Shown: positions 54,614 through 63,860 of the stretch, one piece after another
Layout of the letters: each line of letters starts with the position of its first letter
Position numbering within the stretch: position 1 is the first letter of the stretch
From: Alcaligenes faecalis
Lineage (GTDB): Bacteria > Pseudomonadota > Gammaproteobacteria > Burkholderiales > Burkholderiaceae_B
Direction of reading: 5' to 3'
Length of the DNA: 64,000 nt
Assembly: GCF_009497775.1 (NCBI RefSeq)
Contig: NZ_CP031012.1
Coordinates: 3,747,235-3,811,234 of the forward strand
Position numbers and translations under genes: made by a program
The notes under the pieces: generated by a model
Seen by the model: only the letters and a program-made list of their open reading frames with translations
Told to the model about the DNA's origin: nothing
Database searches by the model: none

Positions 54614-56389
54614 CTATTTGAACTCGTGGCTGACGCTAGCCGTCTTTCCTGAACGCACCCGAATTGTTGTGCTGAACTCCGGCAAACCCGCATTTTTGAT
54701 GACGATGCGGTGCGAGCCTGGAGCCAGCGACAAGGATTTCAAAGGCGGGCTGACACCTTGCTTGCGACCATTCACATAAACCTCACCCCAAGGGCGTACA
54801 TCCAGGACGATCGTGCCCTTCGCCGGTGGCGCAGGCTTGGCGGCGACGGGTTCCAATTGCTCCACATGATCGACTTGAGCGACAGGCTCAGAGGATTCGG
54901 TTTGTGTGCTTGCGGCCACTCCTGATGCAGTGGCCGTAGCAGTCCCGGTAATTCCCATTGCTCCGGCACTTCCCGCAGCCACGGTAGTTTCATTAACTCC
55001 GGAGGCGCCTGTTGTTGCAGCCCCCCCTCCAGTAGCTCCTGTCACGCCGACGGCTCCGGCTGTTCCGGCTGCTCCGGCTGTTCCGGCTGTTCCGGCTGTT
55101 CTGGCTGTTCTGGCTGTTCCGGCAGCATGATCAGCCAAAGCCAAACGAGCTGTCTCATCCAGTGTGTTTTGTGTTTGCACTGGCATAGCAGGCTGCAAAG
55201 CCCCCAACTCGGACAGCAGTTTCAACTCCGGTGTTGCTGCTTGCGAACCCGAAGCCTGAGCTAGTTGCTGCCCTGCCCCCGTGCCATTTTGCGCACCTGT
55301 CGGCTGCGACCCAAGCTGACCTGCTCCTGCCGCCAAAGACTGCCCGGATTGAGGTGTAGACATACTCCCCGATAGCGGTTGTCCTGACTGTGAAATCTGT
55401 TGCTGAATCTCTTGCTGTATTGGCTGCTGTGCCTGCTGCTGCCCGGACAATTGCTGATGCGCATCCTGCCCTGACGACACCCCTGACCCTTCCGCTGCCC
55501 CCACGGTTCCAGCCACTCCCACAGACCCAGCCCCAGCACCCAAAGCAGCCACATCATTCGGTTTGGATTCTCCACCAGCCACCAACCCTCCTGGCGGCTC
55601 CGACGTAGTTGTTCCCGGCCTTGATGTGGACTCTTCAGACTTGGCCCCGACCACCGCTGGACGATTGGCATCAGACGATGCAACAGCGGGCCCGGTCGTA
55701 TCACTATCCCCACTCCAATACGCCGCCCCCAGCCCTGCCAGAACGACCACTGCCAAGCCCGCCAACCACAGCGGCAAGGAAGACCGGCGTTCAGGCGTAA
55801 TCGGCAGCACCGCTTGCGCAGGGGGAGCATGTTCAGGCACAGGCTCTGGCACTTGTCCCAATCGTTCCAGCCTTCGATACGAAGCCATGGATTGAGGCCG
55901 CTGCACCCAGTCCAGGGCCAGCCCCTGCAACATGGCCTGCGTAGGACCATCCGCGTCCTCATCCATCACCACAGGATCTTTCAGTTGCCGCCAAGGAGCC
56001 GCCATCAAAGGAAGACCCGTCGTCAGTTGCCAGCGCAAGGCTGCATAGCCGTAGACATCCGTCCAGGGGCCGGCAGGCCGCACCGGATCGTCCACATATT
56101 GCTCGGGAGCCGCGCAAGATTCATCAAATGCCATGCCCTGAGCACGTGCCTGCGCCAGACTGCGCTTGTGCATGTTCTGCTCCAGCGGCAGTAGCTGAAC
56201 CAGACCTTCGTCACTCAAGACCACCGTATCCAGCCCCAGCGCGCCATACCATTCCTGGTGCTCATGCAGCTCGGCCAGTTGCAAGGCCAATTGATCCAGA
56301 ATCACCAGCCGTTGGTCCAGCAGCAAGGAGTCCAGAATCTGCCCCAAAGGGCGACCCTGGGCATCCTTGGCAGAGTTTGTACGTTTCAT
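54614..56389 (-). CDS. T6SS-linked pseudokinase with transmembrane segment and PEGA domain
   Basis: 591 residues from ATG 56389, eight bases after the tagF stop; the longer open frame upstream lies inside tagF. Residues 1-180 match only the C-lobe of a Ser/Thr kinase: 'APEQYVDD' and 'GPWTDVYGYAALRWQLTTGLPL' are present, but the HRD and DFG residues are absent ('YGALGLDTVVLSDEGLVQLL') and there is no N-lobe, so it should not phosphorylate. A helix at 206-224 crosses the membrane. About 230-520 is Gln/Gly/Ala/Ser/Thr-rich with 9-bp DNA repeats. The C terminus is a PEGA domain ('GEVYVNGRKQGVSPPL'). Probably a PpkA-like regulatory relic or sensor of the T6SS. Confidence 0.75.
   Translation of the reverse strand: MKRTNSAKDAQGRPLGQILDSLLLDQRLVILDQLALQLAELHEHQEWYGALGLDTVVLSDEGLVQLLPLEQNMHKRSLAQARAQGMAFDESCAAPEQYVDDPVRPAGPWTDVYGYAALRWQLTTGLPLMAAPWRQLKDPVVMDEDADGPTQAMLQGLALDWVQRPQSMASYRRLERLGQVPEPVPEHAPPAQAVLPITPERRSSLPLWLAGLAVVVLAGLGAAYWSGDSDTTGPAVASSDANRPAVVGAKSEESTSRPGTTTSEPPGGLVAGGESKPNDVAALGAGAGSVGVAGTVGAAEGSGVSSGQDAHQQLSGQQQAQQPIQQEIQQQISQSGQPLSGSMSTPQSGQSLAAGAGQLGSQPTGAQNGTGAGQQLAQASGSQAATPELKLLSELGALQPAMPVQTQNTLDETARLALADHAAGTARTARTAGTAGTAGAAGTAGAVGVTGATGGGAATTGASGVNETTVAAGSAGAMGITGTATATASGVAASTQTESSEPVAQVDHVEQLEPVAAKPAPPAKGTIVLDVRPWGEVYVNGRKQGVSPPLKSLSLAPGSHRIVIKNAGLPEFSTTIRVRSGKTASVSHEFK
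55052..55123 (-). repeat. Imperfect 9-bp tandem repeats inside the pseudokinase gene
   Basis: About eight copies of GGCTGTTCC (with CTCC and TCTGG variants) encode a run of Gly/Arg-Thr-Ala triplets on the minus strand. As the unit is three codons, copy-number change keeps the frame and only lengthens or shortens the periplasmic linker. Confidence 0.8.
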
Positions 56390-56397
56390 GAGGGGTC

Positions 56398-57141
56398 TCA
56401 CCATGGTTGATAAGCGCGGCTTTCTGCATCTGCCGCTGTGGCTGACACGAACAAGCGTCGAAACAGGGCCAGACTTAACTCGCCACTGTGCGTCACGCTG
56501 CGCCAGCTTGGATTGTTCATGCCCAGGCACCACCAGTAACTGCGGTGGGAACCGGGCTCCAGACAAGGCTGCAAAACAGCCCACGGGTCTTGTGGCACAG
56601 ACGGGGCTTGAGAGCCGTACAAGACATCCAGAATGTCCTGCCCCGCATCGCGCTGCTCGGACTTGACGGCAACGCTGTCGGCCAGCAAACCGGCATAGGG
56701 CATGGCACTGCACAAGGTGTGGTCCAGCTGCGTTGCCGCCCAGCAAAAGCGCACACCTTGCTGCAAGGTCAGGCCCAATTGCTCAACCATACTGGCCAGC
56801 ACAGGCAGGCGGACACGCTGAGACTGATCGGCATCCAGTGGCACCAAAGCACACACCAGATACTCGCGCCCAACCCGGTCCTGACTGGGCATGACCGCCC
56901 CTGCTTGGACACCCCCTTGCGGCAAGGACATCAGAAATCCCCAGACATGGACGGGCGTGCCGGGCATATTGGGGCCAGCAGGTTTGTTGGGCGAACGAAT
57001 CTGGCTGACACCGCTGCTGAACCAGCGCTCCCAAGGCAGCAAGATCGGCTCGGGCATGCGTCTGCGCACAAAGTCCCCCATGGCCGGAATCTTGCCGTAC
57101 CACATCACCACCGGGCTGGAATCGAAATCATCCTGGCGCAT
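56398..57141 (-). CDS. tagF: T6SS-associated protein TagF
   Basis: 247 residues. The N-terminal 'VMWYGKIPAMGDFVRRRMP' and 'PWERWFSSG' blocks and the late 'YWWCLGMN' block are typical of TagF (DUF2094). In systems where it has been studied TagF represses T6SS assembly post-translationally, often together with PpkA/PppA-type proteins; here it precedes a pseudokinase. It starts one base after the tssM stop. Confidence 0.88.
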   Translation of the reverse strand: MRQDDFDSSPVVMWYGKIPAMGDFVRRRMPEPILLPWERWFSSGVSQIRSPNKPAGPNMPGTPVHVWGFLMSLPQGGVQAGAVMPSQDRVGREYLVCALVPLDADQSQRVRLPVLASMVEQLGLTLQQGVRFCWAATQLDHTLCSAMPYAGLLADSVAVKSEQRDAGQDILDVLYGSQAPSVPQDPWAVLQPCLEPGSHRSYWWCLGMNNPSWRSVTHSGELSLALFRRLFVSATAADAESRAYQPW

Positions 57142-57142
57142 C

Positions 57143-60100
57143 TCAGTGGCTCCCTGGGCAGCTAAACCCTCTCATCTCCGCCAAACGCCACGGATTTTTG
57201 GAGCTATTGGCCACCACATCCACCACAAACTGGCGACCTCCCAAGGCAAAGGACAAGCGCTGGGCCCCGGCAGACGCGCCCGATACAGGCTGTGCCTTGT
57301 CCAGCAAGCGCAGCAGCGCCCAGGCACCGGTCGCCCTCATCCCCGAGCCTTCGGACTGTGGCTGTGCCTCCAGACTGACCTGACGGCCCCCGCGCGGCCC
57401 CGGCCACTGCACCCCCATGGCAACCTGCGGGCCATGGGCATAACGCAGCACCTGGCCATCCACATCCAGCAGCACTTGTGACAGCTCGGCATCCAGCTGA
57501 ACAGGCGTGAACGCCATATCGATACGCGGTTGATTACTGCCTGCCGGGAAGAACACATCCCGAATCACAGCCGCACGCTGAAACGCATCCAGATAACGGA
57601 AGTTGGCAGCCGCCTGCCCATCTATGCCCGGCTTGAAGCGCCAACGTCCACCTGACATATCCACCTGATGCATCAGATGCTCTTGAAAGAAGGCATCCAT
57701 CAAGCCACCCGGCGCAAACATGCGGGCAAAATCGTTAGGCGCAACATCCTGACTGGATTGAGCGGCGAAGGGATAACGCCCTGCAATCGCACTACGGCAA
57801 AACTGGCCAATGGTGGCATTCAGCAACTGCCCCAAACTGGCTTGAGTCCGCGATGCAATCTCGGCAGAAGCCCCCACTGAGAACTGATCCAGCGCATCAC
57901 GCAAAGGGCCGGGCAGTCGGCCTGCCTCTGCTTGCAGCTTCGTCAGCACATTGGACTGTGGAGGAGTGCCCGCGCTACGCAAAGCCGCATCCGAGGAGGT
58001 CAAAAAAGCATAGAACTCATCCAGCAATTCCAAAGTGCCATCAATAGGCGCAGGTGCCCCGCCGCTGCTGGAGGCCAGGCGGTGATAAGGCTCAAAATGC
58101 TGATCCACAATCGCCTCTACCTGCTTGGCCTGAGGCTCATTACGACGGCTGCCTTCCAAGCCGACCGGGCCAAACATCTGCTCCAGCGCCTGCCGGGTAT
58201 CGTCCAGCCGCACTTTGGCTTGCGCCCCCAAGGAAGCCCCCTGCTGCGCATCTTCTCGCAACAAACGGGTTTGCAAGGCCACCTGCTGGACCAACTGCTT
58301 CAAGGGCGAATCAGCCATGGACAAGGTCCGGGCCAGTTGAATGTTCTCCAGCAAGCTGCCGCCTTGCAACAGGCGCAAGTCAGCCAGATAGTCATCCCAA
58401 ACCCGCACGTAATCCAGCAGATACAGGCGACGCAGTTCCTGGCTGGCCGCACGACGCGCCGCTTCGGACTGCCCGGCCCCCGTATCCAGCCCCAGAATCC
58501 AGCGATCGTCCTCGCGCATCTGCTGCAACTCGCTGTCGATGCGTGGCTCAACCACGGTCCAGTAACCCTCGTAGGTGTACAGGCCGTCTACCCCTTCGGT
58601 TAGCGGCTTGCCACTTTCACGCTTGAACACAGAGGCCGCATACGGCCCGGCCATGCCTGAGACCGACATGGGCATCAAACCAGGCGTGGCTGCCAGAATG
58701 CGACGCATGCGGCTGTAAGTGCGCTGCTCCAGGCTGATACGCGCCAGACGTTCCCGGCTTTGTTCAATCAGGGCTTCATTGCGCGGGAAGGGATTGAGCA
58801 ACAAGCCCGCCTGTGTCACGGCACGAACATGGCTCTCCAGCCTGTCGTATTGCGACTGAGTAAAGCCTGCCGGCAAATCCTGTTTCAAACTGCCCAGCAA
58901 CCAGGTCTGCAAATGGGCAGCGTCATAGCGTCGCGTGTCGTACAGCATCAGGTAGGCACGCAGTGCCTCGTAGCCGTACTCCAGGTCCTGCGCCTGCTCG
59001 CTGCGCAACACGGTTTCGATACGACGCGCCAGCAAGGGGGCCAGCAGTTTTTCTAAGGCGCGTTGATAGACGGTATCGGCGGCAGCCTTCATCTTGTCGC
59101 CCTGATACAGGCCCATGCGCCGCTCCAGGCCGGGCGCATTCAAGCGAAACTGATCGCTTTGCGGCAACAGCGACAACATATCCAGCAAAGGCAGCAAGCC
59201 GACTGCCGGAGTGGTATCCAGCACCTGTGTCTGATCCGCCTGTTGCTGAGCCTGGGGGACACGTCCCTCAATCTGCTCCACATAGCTGCGGTTCAACAGG
59301 AAACTGCGACCCCAGGCCAGCCCCAGTAACAGCACGCCCACCGCCACCAGACCGTAGACCAGAAAATGGCGCAAACGTACACGGCGCTCCCAGCGCTCGT
59401 CCCGGCCTGCCACACCAGCTTCCTGAAAAATCAGCTCTTTCAGCAGCTGCGTCAGAAAATAGCTGCGACCCTGACCGGCCACCGGCTGCGCTTGATCCGC
59501 CTGTACATCCACTTCCAGATACTCGCGCATGGAGTCCCGCACCTGATCCAGGCGCACACCTCCTTGCCGACCACTGGTGAAGTACACGCCACGCAGCAAC
59601 AACGGTGCCTCGAAGCGGGACTGACTAAACACCTGCTCCAGAAACTCCTCCAGCACCGGCCCCAGGCGAGCAAACTGTTGTGGCAGCAGATAGGCCTCGG
59701 CACGCACGCTTTCATTGGGCTGCTCGGCCATCACGGCCGCCAGGCCACGCTCCAGACGTTGATGCAAGGCTTCGTACTCGCGCCCATAGGTGTGCGACAA
59801 GGAAAACCCCGCTTCACGCGAGCTTTCATAAGGCAGGGTGAAGCCCCAGACTTGCTCCAGTTCCTGACGATCACAATGGTCGAAATACTCCTGAAAGCCC
59901 TGGAGCAAATCCATTTTGGTGACCAGCACATAGATAGGAAACTGAATCCCCAGGCGTTCACGCAATTCGGCCAAACGCTGGCGCAAGACCTGCGCATGAT
60001 CGTGACGTTGCGCGGCCGTGCTGGACAATAAATCCGGCACGCTGATGGTCAACAAAGTGCCATTAATCGGCTGCCTGCGGCGATAGCGCTTGAGCAGGCC

Positions 60101-60742
60101 CAGAAAACCACGCCATTCCTGCTCATCCCCTACCGGATCGCTTTCATGCGTGGTGTAACGGCCTGCCGTATCCAGCAAGACAGCTTCATCGGTAAACCAC
60201 CAATCACAATTGCGCGTGCCACCCACGCCTCGCAACGACGTTTTTCCGTAGCGCTCCGACAAGGGAAACTGCAAACCGGAATTGACCAGCGCCGTGGTTT
60301 TGCCCGCTCCGGGTGCACCGATAAAGACATACCAGGGCAACTGATACACGTACTGACGCGACAGCAAGGAGCGCAAGCGTCCACCCATATGCGAACCAAA
60401 GCGAATCCGCTTGAGCAGTTCGATGGCCTCATCAAACTGGCTCTGCAAAGGATGAGGCGTAGCCGTATTGCCCGGTGCTGCCGTCTTCTGTGCCGGGCGG
60501 CTTAATTGCCCCAGCAATTGCGCATTCAAACGGCCTTCCCGCCAACTGCGCCACAACAGGCGCAACAACCAGAACACCACCACAACCGCCATCGCAATCC
60601 AGCGCGACAGCTCGGTTTCCAGTGGCCGGGTTTGGCCAATTGCCAACAAGGGCCCAAGCAACCAGATCAGCACCAGCAGAATCAGCACACCGACAAAGGT
60701 CCAGACGCTGCGGCTGAAGACCAGACTCAAAAGACGTGTCAT
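57143..60742 (-). CDS. tssM: T6SS inner-membrane protein TssM (IcmF)
   Basis: 1199 residues, full length. Two N-terminal helices (about 13-35 and 48-64), a cytoplasmic GTPase-like domain with Walker A GAPGAGKT (142-149) and 'DWWFTDEAVLLDTAGRYTT', a third helix near 455-475 ('YGLVAVGVLLLGLAWG'), and the large periplasmic domain with IcmF-related and C-terminal TssJ-binding regions ('WPGPRGGRQVSLE'). It forms the TssJLM trans-envelope complex. It overlaps tssL by ATGA. Confidence 0.97.
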   Translation of the reverse strand: MTRLLSLVFSRSVWTFVGVLILLVLIWLLGPLLAIGQTRPLETELSRWIAMAVVVVFWLLRLLWRSWREGRLNAQLLGQLSRPAQKTAAPGNTATPHPLQSQFDEAIELLKRIRFGSHMGGRLRSLLSRQYVYQLPWYVFIGAPGAGKTTALVNSGLQFPLSERYGKTSLRGVGGTRNCDWWFTDEAVLLDTAGRYTTHESDPVGDEQEWRGFLGLLKRYRRRQPINGTLLTISVPDLLSSTAAQRHDHAQVLRQRLAELRERLGIQFPIYVLVTKMDLLQGFQEYFDHCDRQELEQVWGFTLPYESSREAGFSLSHTYGREYEALHQRLERGLAAVMAEQPNESVRAEAYLLPQQFARLGPVLEEFLEQVFSQSRFEAPLLLRGVYFTSGRQGGVRLDQVRDSMREYLEVDVQADQAQPVAGQGRSYFLTQLLKELIFQEAGVAGRDERWERRVRLRHFLVYGLVAVGVLLLGLAWGRSFLLNRSYVEQIEGRVPQAQQQADQTQVLDTTPAVGLLPLLDMLSLLPQSDQFRLNAPGLERRMGLYQGDKMKAAADTVYQRALEKLLAPLLARRIETVLRSEQAQDLEYGYEALRAYLMLYDTRRYDAAHLQTWLLGSLKQDLPAGFTQSQYDRLESHVRAVTQAGLLLNPFPRNEALIEQSRERLARISLEQRTYSRMRRILAATPGLMPMSVSGMAGPYAASVFKRESGKPLTEGVDGLYTYEGYWTVVEPRIDSELQQMREDDRWILGLDTGAGQSEAARRAASQELRRLYLLDYVRVWDDYLADLRLLQGGSLLENIQLARTLSMADSPLKQLVQQVALQTRLLREDAQQGASLGAQAKVRLDDTRQALEQMFGPVGLEGSRRNEPQAKQVEAIVDQHFEPYHRLASSSGGAPAPIDGTLELLDEFYAFLTSSDAALRSAGTPPQSNVLTKLQAEAGRLPGPLRDALDQFSVGASAEIASRTQASLGQLLNATIGQFCRSAIAGRYPFAAQSSQDVAPNDFARMFAPGGLMDAFFQEHLMHQVDMSGGRWRFKPGIDGQAAANFRYLDAFQRAAVIRDVFFPAGSNQPRIDMAFTPVQLDAELSQVLLDVDGQVLRYAHGPQVAMGVQWPGPRGGRQVSLEAQPQSEGSGMRATGAWALLRLLDKAQPVSGASAGAQRLSFALGGRQFVVDVVANSSKNPWRLAEMRGFSCPGSH

Positions 60743-61995
60743 TGCCCGACCTCCTTGCTCAAGGGCACGATCGTGATCTCCACCCGACGGTTCTGTGCCC
60801 GACCTTGAGCGGTGTCGTTGTCAGCCACAGGTGCGGCATCGGCCCGACCTTGGGCACGGACACGTTCAGGCTGGCTCAAGCGCTCCTGCAAGACGGCCTT
60901 GACCGAATCGGCACGTGCCTGCGAGAGATGGAAATTGGAAGGAAAGCGCACACTGCGTATGGGAACGTTATCGGTATAGCCATCCACCAGTACCAAGCCC
61001 GGTGCAGCTTCAACGGCATCCGCAATACGAGCAATGACAGGGAGCTGCGGCGCACGGATCTGGTCGGCTCCTGAGTCGAACAGACCGTCGCCTCGCAAGA
61101 TAATGACGCTGCGATCCGCCTGATCTCGCACGGTCAGCAGGCCCTCGGCCACCTCGGGGGCCAACAGCTCTGCCAAGGCCAAAGGTGCAGGCGGCACCAC
61201 GCTGCTAGTCGGCGGCTGGCCCTGTGTCTGCAAGGCCGGCAGGCGCAAGGCCACGATGTCCTCAAAAGCCTGATCGGACTGTCGGTTCAGCAACAGACTG
61301 GCACCCAGATACATCAACAAGCACAGCAGCAAGGCCACGCACACAGCCACCCAGATAGGTACAGGCAAAGGCTTGCCGACTTTCTGCGCCGGGTTGTCGC
61401 GCCAGTGCGGGGACAGAGCGGCAGGTACAGCCTGCCCATACTGGCGCAAGCTCATGTACAGACGTTGGCGCACGGTTTCCAGCTGGCTGGCACCCTGCTC
61501 ATGCACGCGATAGCGACCTTGAAAACCCAGAGCCAGACAAAAGTACATCAGCTCCAGCAACTGCAAATGCGCTGCCGGGCTTTGCATCAATTTATCCAGA
61601 AGCTGAAAGAACTTCTCCCCGCCCCAGGTCTCGTTGTGAAAGGTGACCAGCAAGGTGTGCGATGACCAAACTCCGGCCTGCCCCCAAGGGGTGAGCGCAG
61701 CCGCCTCATCCAGGGTCGTACACAAGCAGTAGCGCGCCGCCAAAATGGTTTCATTGGCCACGGGCACGGCCTGTGCACGCAATTCAAATTGACGGATTTC
61801 AGCCACCAGCTTGGCACGCAAACCCGCCGGGTCCGCATGCCGGGCGCTGCGGCGTATATCGGACACCATCACCAGCAAAGGATTGGCGGCCTCCAGCAAG
61901 GGATTGGCCCCTTGCGCAACAAAGCGCGGCGCATCTGCCCGCGATCGGCGCTCGTCCGGGACCGGGCCGTTACTCCAGGAAACTGTCTCGTTCAT
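60739..61995 (-). CDS. tssL: T6SS protein TssL (IcmH/DotU) with OmpA domain
   Basis: 418 residues from ATG 61995: GGAG lies seven bases upstream, whereas the ATG two codons earlier is too close. The cytoplasmic DotU domain has 'ILAARYCLCTTLDEAA', 'GGEKFFQLLDKL' and 'YFCLALGFQGRYRV'. One transmembrane helix at about 220-245 ('VCVALLLCLLMYLGASLLL') precedes a periplasmic OmpA-like peptidoglycan-binding domain ('GYTDNVPI', 'LSQARADSVKAVL', 'GRAQNRRVEI'). This is the extended, specialised TssL form that anchors the complex itself. Confidence 0.96.
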   Translation of the reverse strand: MNETVSWSNGPVPDERRSRADAPRFVAQGANPLLEAANPLLVMVSDIRRSARHADPAGLRAKLVAEIRQFELRAQAVPVANETILAARYCLCTTLDEAAALTPWGQAGVWSSHTLLVTFHNETWGGEKFFQLLDKLMQSPAAHLQLLELMYFCLALGFQGRYRVHEQGASQLETVRQRLYMSLRQYGQAVPAALSPHWRDNPAQKVGKPLPVPIWVAVCVALLLCLLMYLGASLLLNRQSDQAFEDIVALRLPALQTQGQPPTSSVVPPAPLALAELLAPEVAEGLLTVRDQADRSVIILRGDGLFDSGADQIRAPQLPVIARIADAVEAAPGLVLVDGYTDNVPIRSVRFPSNFHLSQARADSVKAVLQERLSQPERVRAQGRADAAPVADNDTAQGRAQNRRVEITIVPLSKEVGQ

Positions 61996-62009
61996 AGCCA
62001 TGCTCCGGG

Positions 62010-63332
62010 TCAGCGGCGTATTGCCCAAAACTCAAGTTGCAGGCCGGGAAAGTCTCCGGCCAAATGCAGGGCCAATGCGCCGTTCTGCTCCAGCTGACGC
62101 CACAGTTCGCCGCCTTTTTCCAGCTCGAAGTAGGTAAAACCGGCGTGATACGGCAAGGCACGTGGCGCGACGGACAAGGGCTGCAAACCGATGCCCGGCA
62201 ATTGCAGATGAACCAGATCACGGATGCGTTCTACCGGCCCCAATTTCACCTGTGCCGCAAAGTGCTGCCGCACCGTTTGGGCGGGCAAATCGGCCTGTAC
62301 GGCCAGCACAAAACCCGCTTGACGCATGAGTGCACGGTCCGCAATCTGGGCCAGCCGTACGCCCTGCCCTTTGTCCTCCAGAGCAATCGACACGGCTTGC
62401 TGTTCCAGGACGACAGACAGAGCACGGCGCAACTCCAGCACCAGCGGCAAAAAGGACTGGGCCAGATCGTCATGCTGATAGGAAGGCCAGATCAGCGGCT
62501 GACGCCCGTCCTGGGTGTAGGTGGCCAAGGCGCCATGCAGTTCCATCCAGGTCTGATACAGCTCGCAAGGATGCACGTGTACGCGCTGCTCCATGGCCCA
62601 CAAGGCAGCCCGGTAACGATTGACCAGCTCCAGCATCATGAAGTCGGCCACATCGCCCTGCCCGCGTCCTCCCGGCCCCAGGCGTTCTGCCAAGGCTTGG
62701 GCACGGGCCTGCAATAAAGCCTGCACATCCGCGCTTAAAGCACTAAGGCGTGCATGGGCCTGAATGGACAAGATGGGGGGAATGAAATCCGGGTCCAGCA
62801 CCAGCGAGCGGTCGGGCCTGCGCTCCAGAATACGGGCCACGGGCATGGCAATGCTGTCTTCATACACCTCGGACTCGGGCAGCAGAACCGGCTGCAAACG
62901 CCCCAGTTGCGACAGGCACGGCTCAGGCGACAAACCACTGCTGTCATACAAATCCTGCTCGCTGACCACATAGCGCGAACGACGCGAGCTGTGCCCATCA
63001 AACTGAATCTCTGCACGCCCGGCCTGGCGGCGGGGCAGCACCAGCATCAGGCGTTCGGGACGCACCACTTCGGGGGCTGTCCAGGCCACAATCTGCATCG
63101 CACCCGGCCGGCAATCAAAGGGCGTGCCATCCGGCAGCAGGCCGCGCGCTTCGCGCAGCACGACACTGCCCATGCTCAGGGCCTGCTCGTCCAGACTCAA
63201 GGTTTCAAAGCCCCAGCAAAATGGCTGCGCAGCCCGACGTCCGGCGTGGGCATAGTGCTCCAGATAGCGCTCCATCTGCTGAAAATGCTGGGGTCGTAAA
63301 AACAGCCCTTCGGTCCAAATGACTTTATCCAT
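62010..63332 (-). CDS. tssK: T6SS baseplate protein TssK
   Basis: 440 residues, usual length. 'VIWTEGLFLRPQHFQQMERYLE' at the N terminus and 'FLPLVLELRRALSVVLEQQAV' / 'GIGLQPLSVAPRALPYHAGFTYFEL' later are characteristic TssK blocks. TssK trimers link the baseplate to the TssJLM membrane complex through TssL and TssM. The gene lies 24 bases after tssJ and 14 bases before tssL. Confidence 0.96.
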   Translation of the reverse strand: MDKVIWTEGLFLRPQHFQQMERYLEHYAHAGRRAAQPFCWGFETLSLDEQALSMGSVVLREARGLLPDGTPFDCRPGAMQIVAWTAPEVVRPERLMLVLPRRQAGRAEIQFDGHSSRRSRYVVSEQDLYDSSGLSPEPCLSQLGRLQPVLLPESEVYEDSIAMPVARILERRPDRSLVLDPDFIPPILSIQAHARLSALSADVQALLQARAQALAERLGPGGRGQGDVADFMMLELVNRYRAALWAMEQRVHVHPCELYQTWMELHGALATYTQDGRQPLIWPSYQHDDLAQSFLPLVLELRRALSVVLEQQAVSIALEDKGQGVRLAQIADRALMRQAGFVLAVQADLPAQTVRQHFAAQVKLGPVERIRDLVHLQLPGIGLQPLSVAPRALPYHAGFTYFELEKGGELWRQLEQNGALALHLAGDFPGLQLEFWAIRR

Positions 63333-63356
63333 TGAAATAATCCGTTCTACGCCCTG

Positions 63357-63860
63357 TCAATCAACAACATGAATGGCGTTCTTGCGTAATTGCAGGCTGA
63401 CCTGGACGGCATCCGGGGCCGACTGCCAGAACTTGTAGATATTGGTGGTGCGCGACTCTGGCAGCGGCAACAGGACACGCCACACGCTGGCATCCAGCTC
63501 GCGATAACCCACGACCACGCCAACCGCAGTGGCTTGCAGATCGCCCGGCCGTTTGAAGGTATGGGTCTGGCCGGGGCGCAGCACGATCTGCTCCACATTG
63601 AGCAGATCCGCCTGCAAGGCTTGTTGCGGGTCGGACTGCAAGGCAAAGAAGTCCCTGGATTCAAAGGTGCTGCCCGAGCGCAGCTCGAACACAAAAACCT
63701 GTACCGGGGAAGGCCGACCCGTGGCATCCGGGTTGAGCTGTTCATCCGCCGTCAGAACAATCTCGTAGGGCACGGCCATGCGACTGGAGGTGGACGCGCA
63801 CGAGGCCAGCAAACCCAGCATCAGCAGCGAACACAAACGAAGCAATCGGCAAACGGTCAC
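63357..63860 (-). CDS. tssJ: T6SS outer-membrane lipoprotein TssJ
   Basis: 167 residues from GTG 63860, which has AAGGAG five bases upstream and gives a compact lipoprotein signal (LLASC, Cys21). An ATG 30 bases earlier would place the ribosome site inside the gene. 'YEIVLTADEQLNPDATGRPSPVQVFVFELR' and 'VGVVVGYRELDASVWR' are conserved in TssJ/SciN. It anchors TssM at the outer membrane. The 140 bases between its start and the window edge contain no gene I can support. Confidence 0.93.
   Translation of the reverse strand: MTVCRLLRLCSLLMLGLLASCASTSSRMAVPYEIVLTADEQLNPDATGRPSPVQVFVFELRSGSTFESRDFFALQSDPQQALQADLLNVEQIVLRPGQTHTFKRPGDLQATAVGVVVGYRELDASVWRVLLPLPESRTTNIYKFWQSAPDAVQVSLQLRKNAIHVVD

Noticed and set aside
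56390..56746. 119-residue N-terminal extension of the pseudokinase frame
   Set aside because: It lies inside tagF, has no similarity to kinase sequence, and ATG 56389 is properly spaced after the tagF stop.
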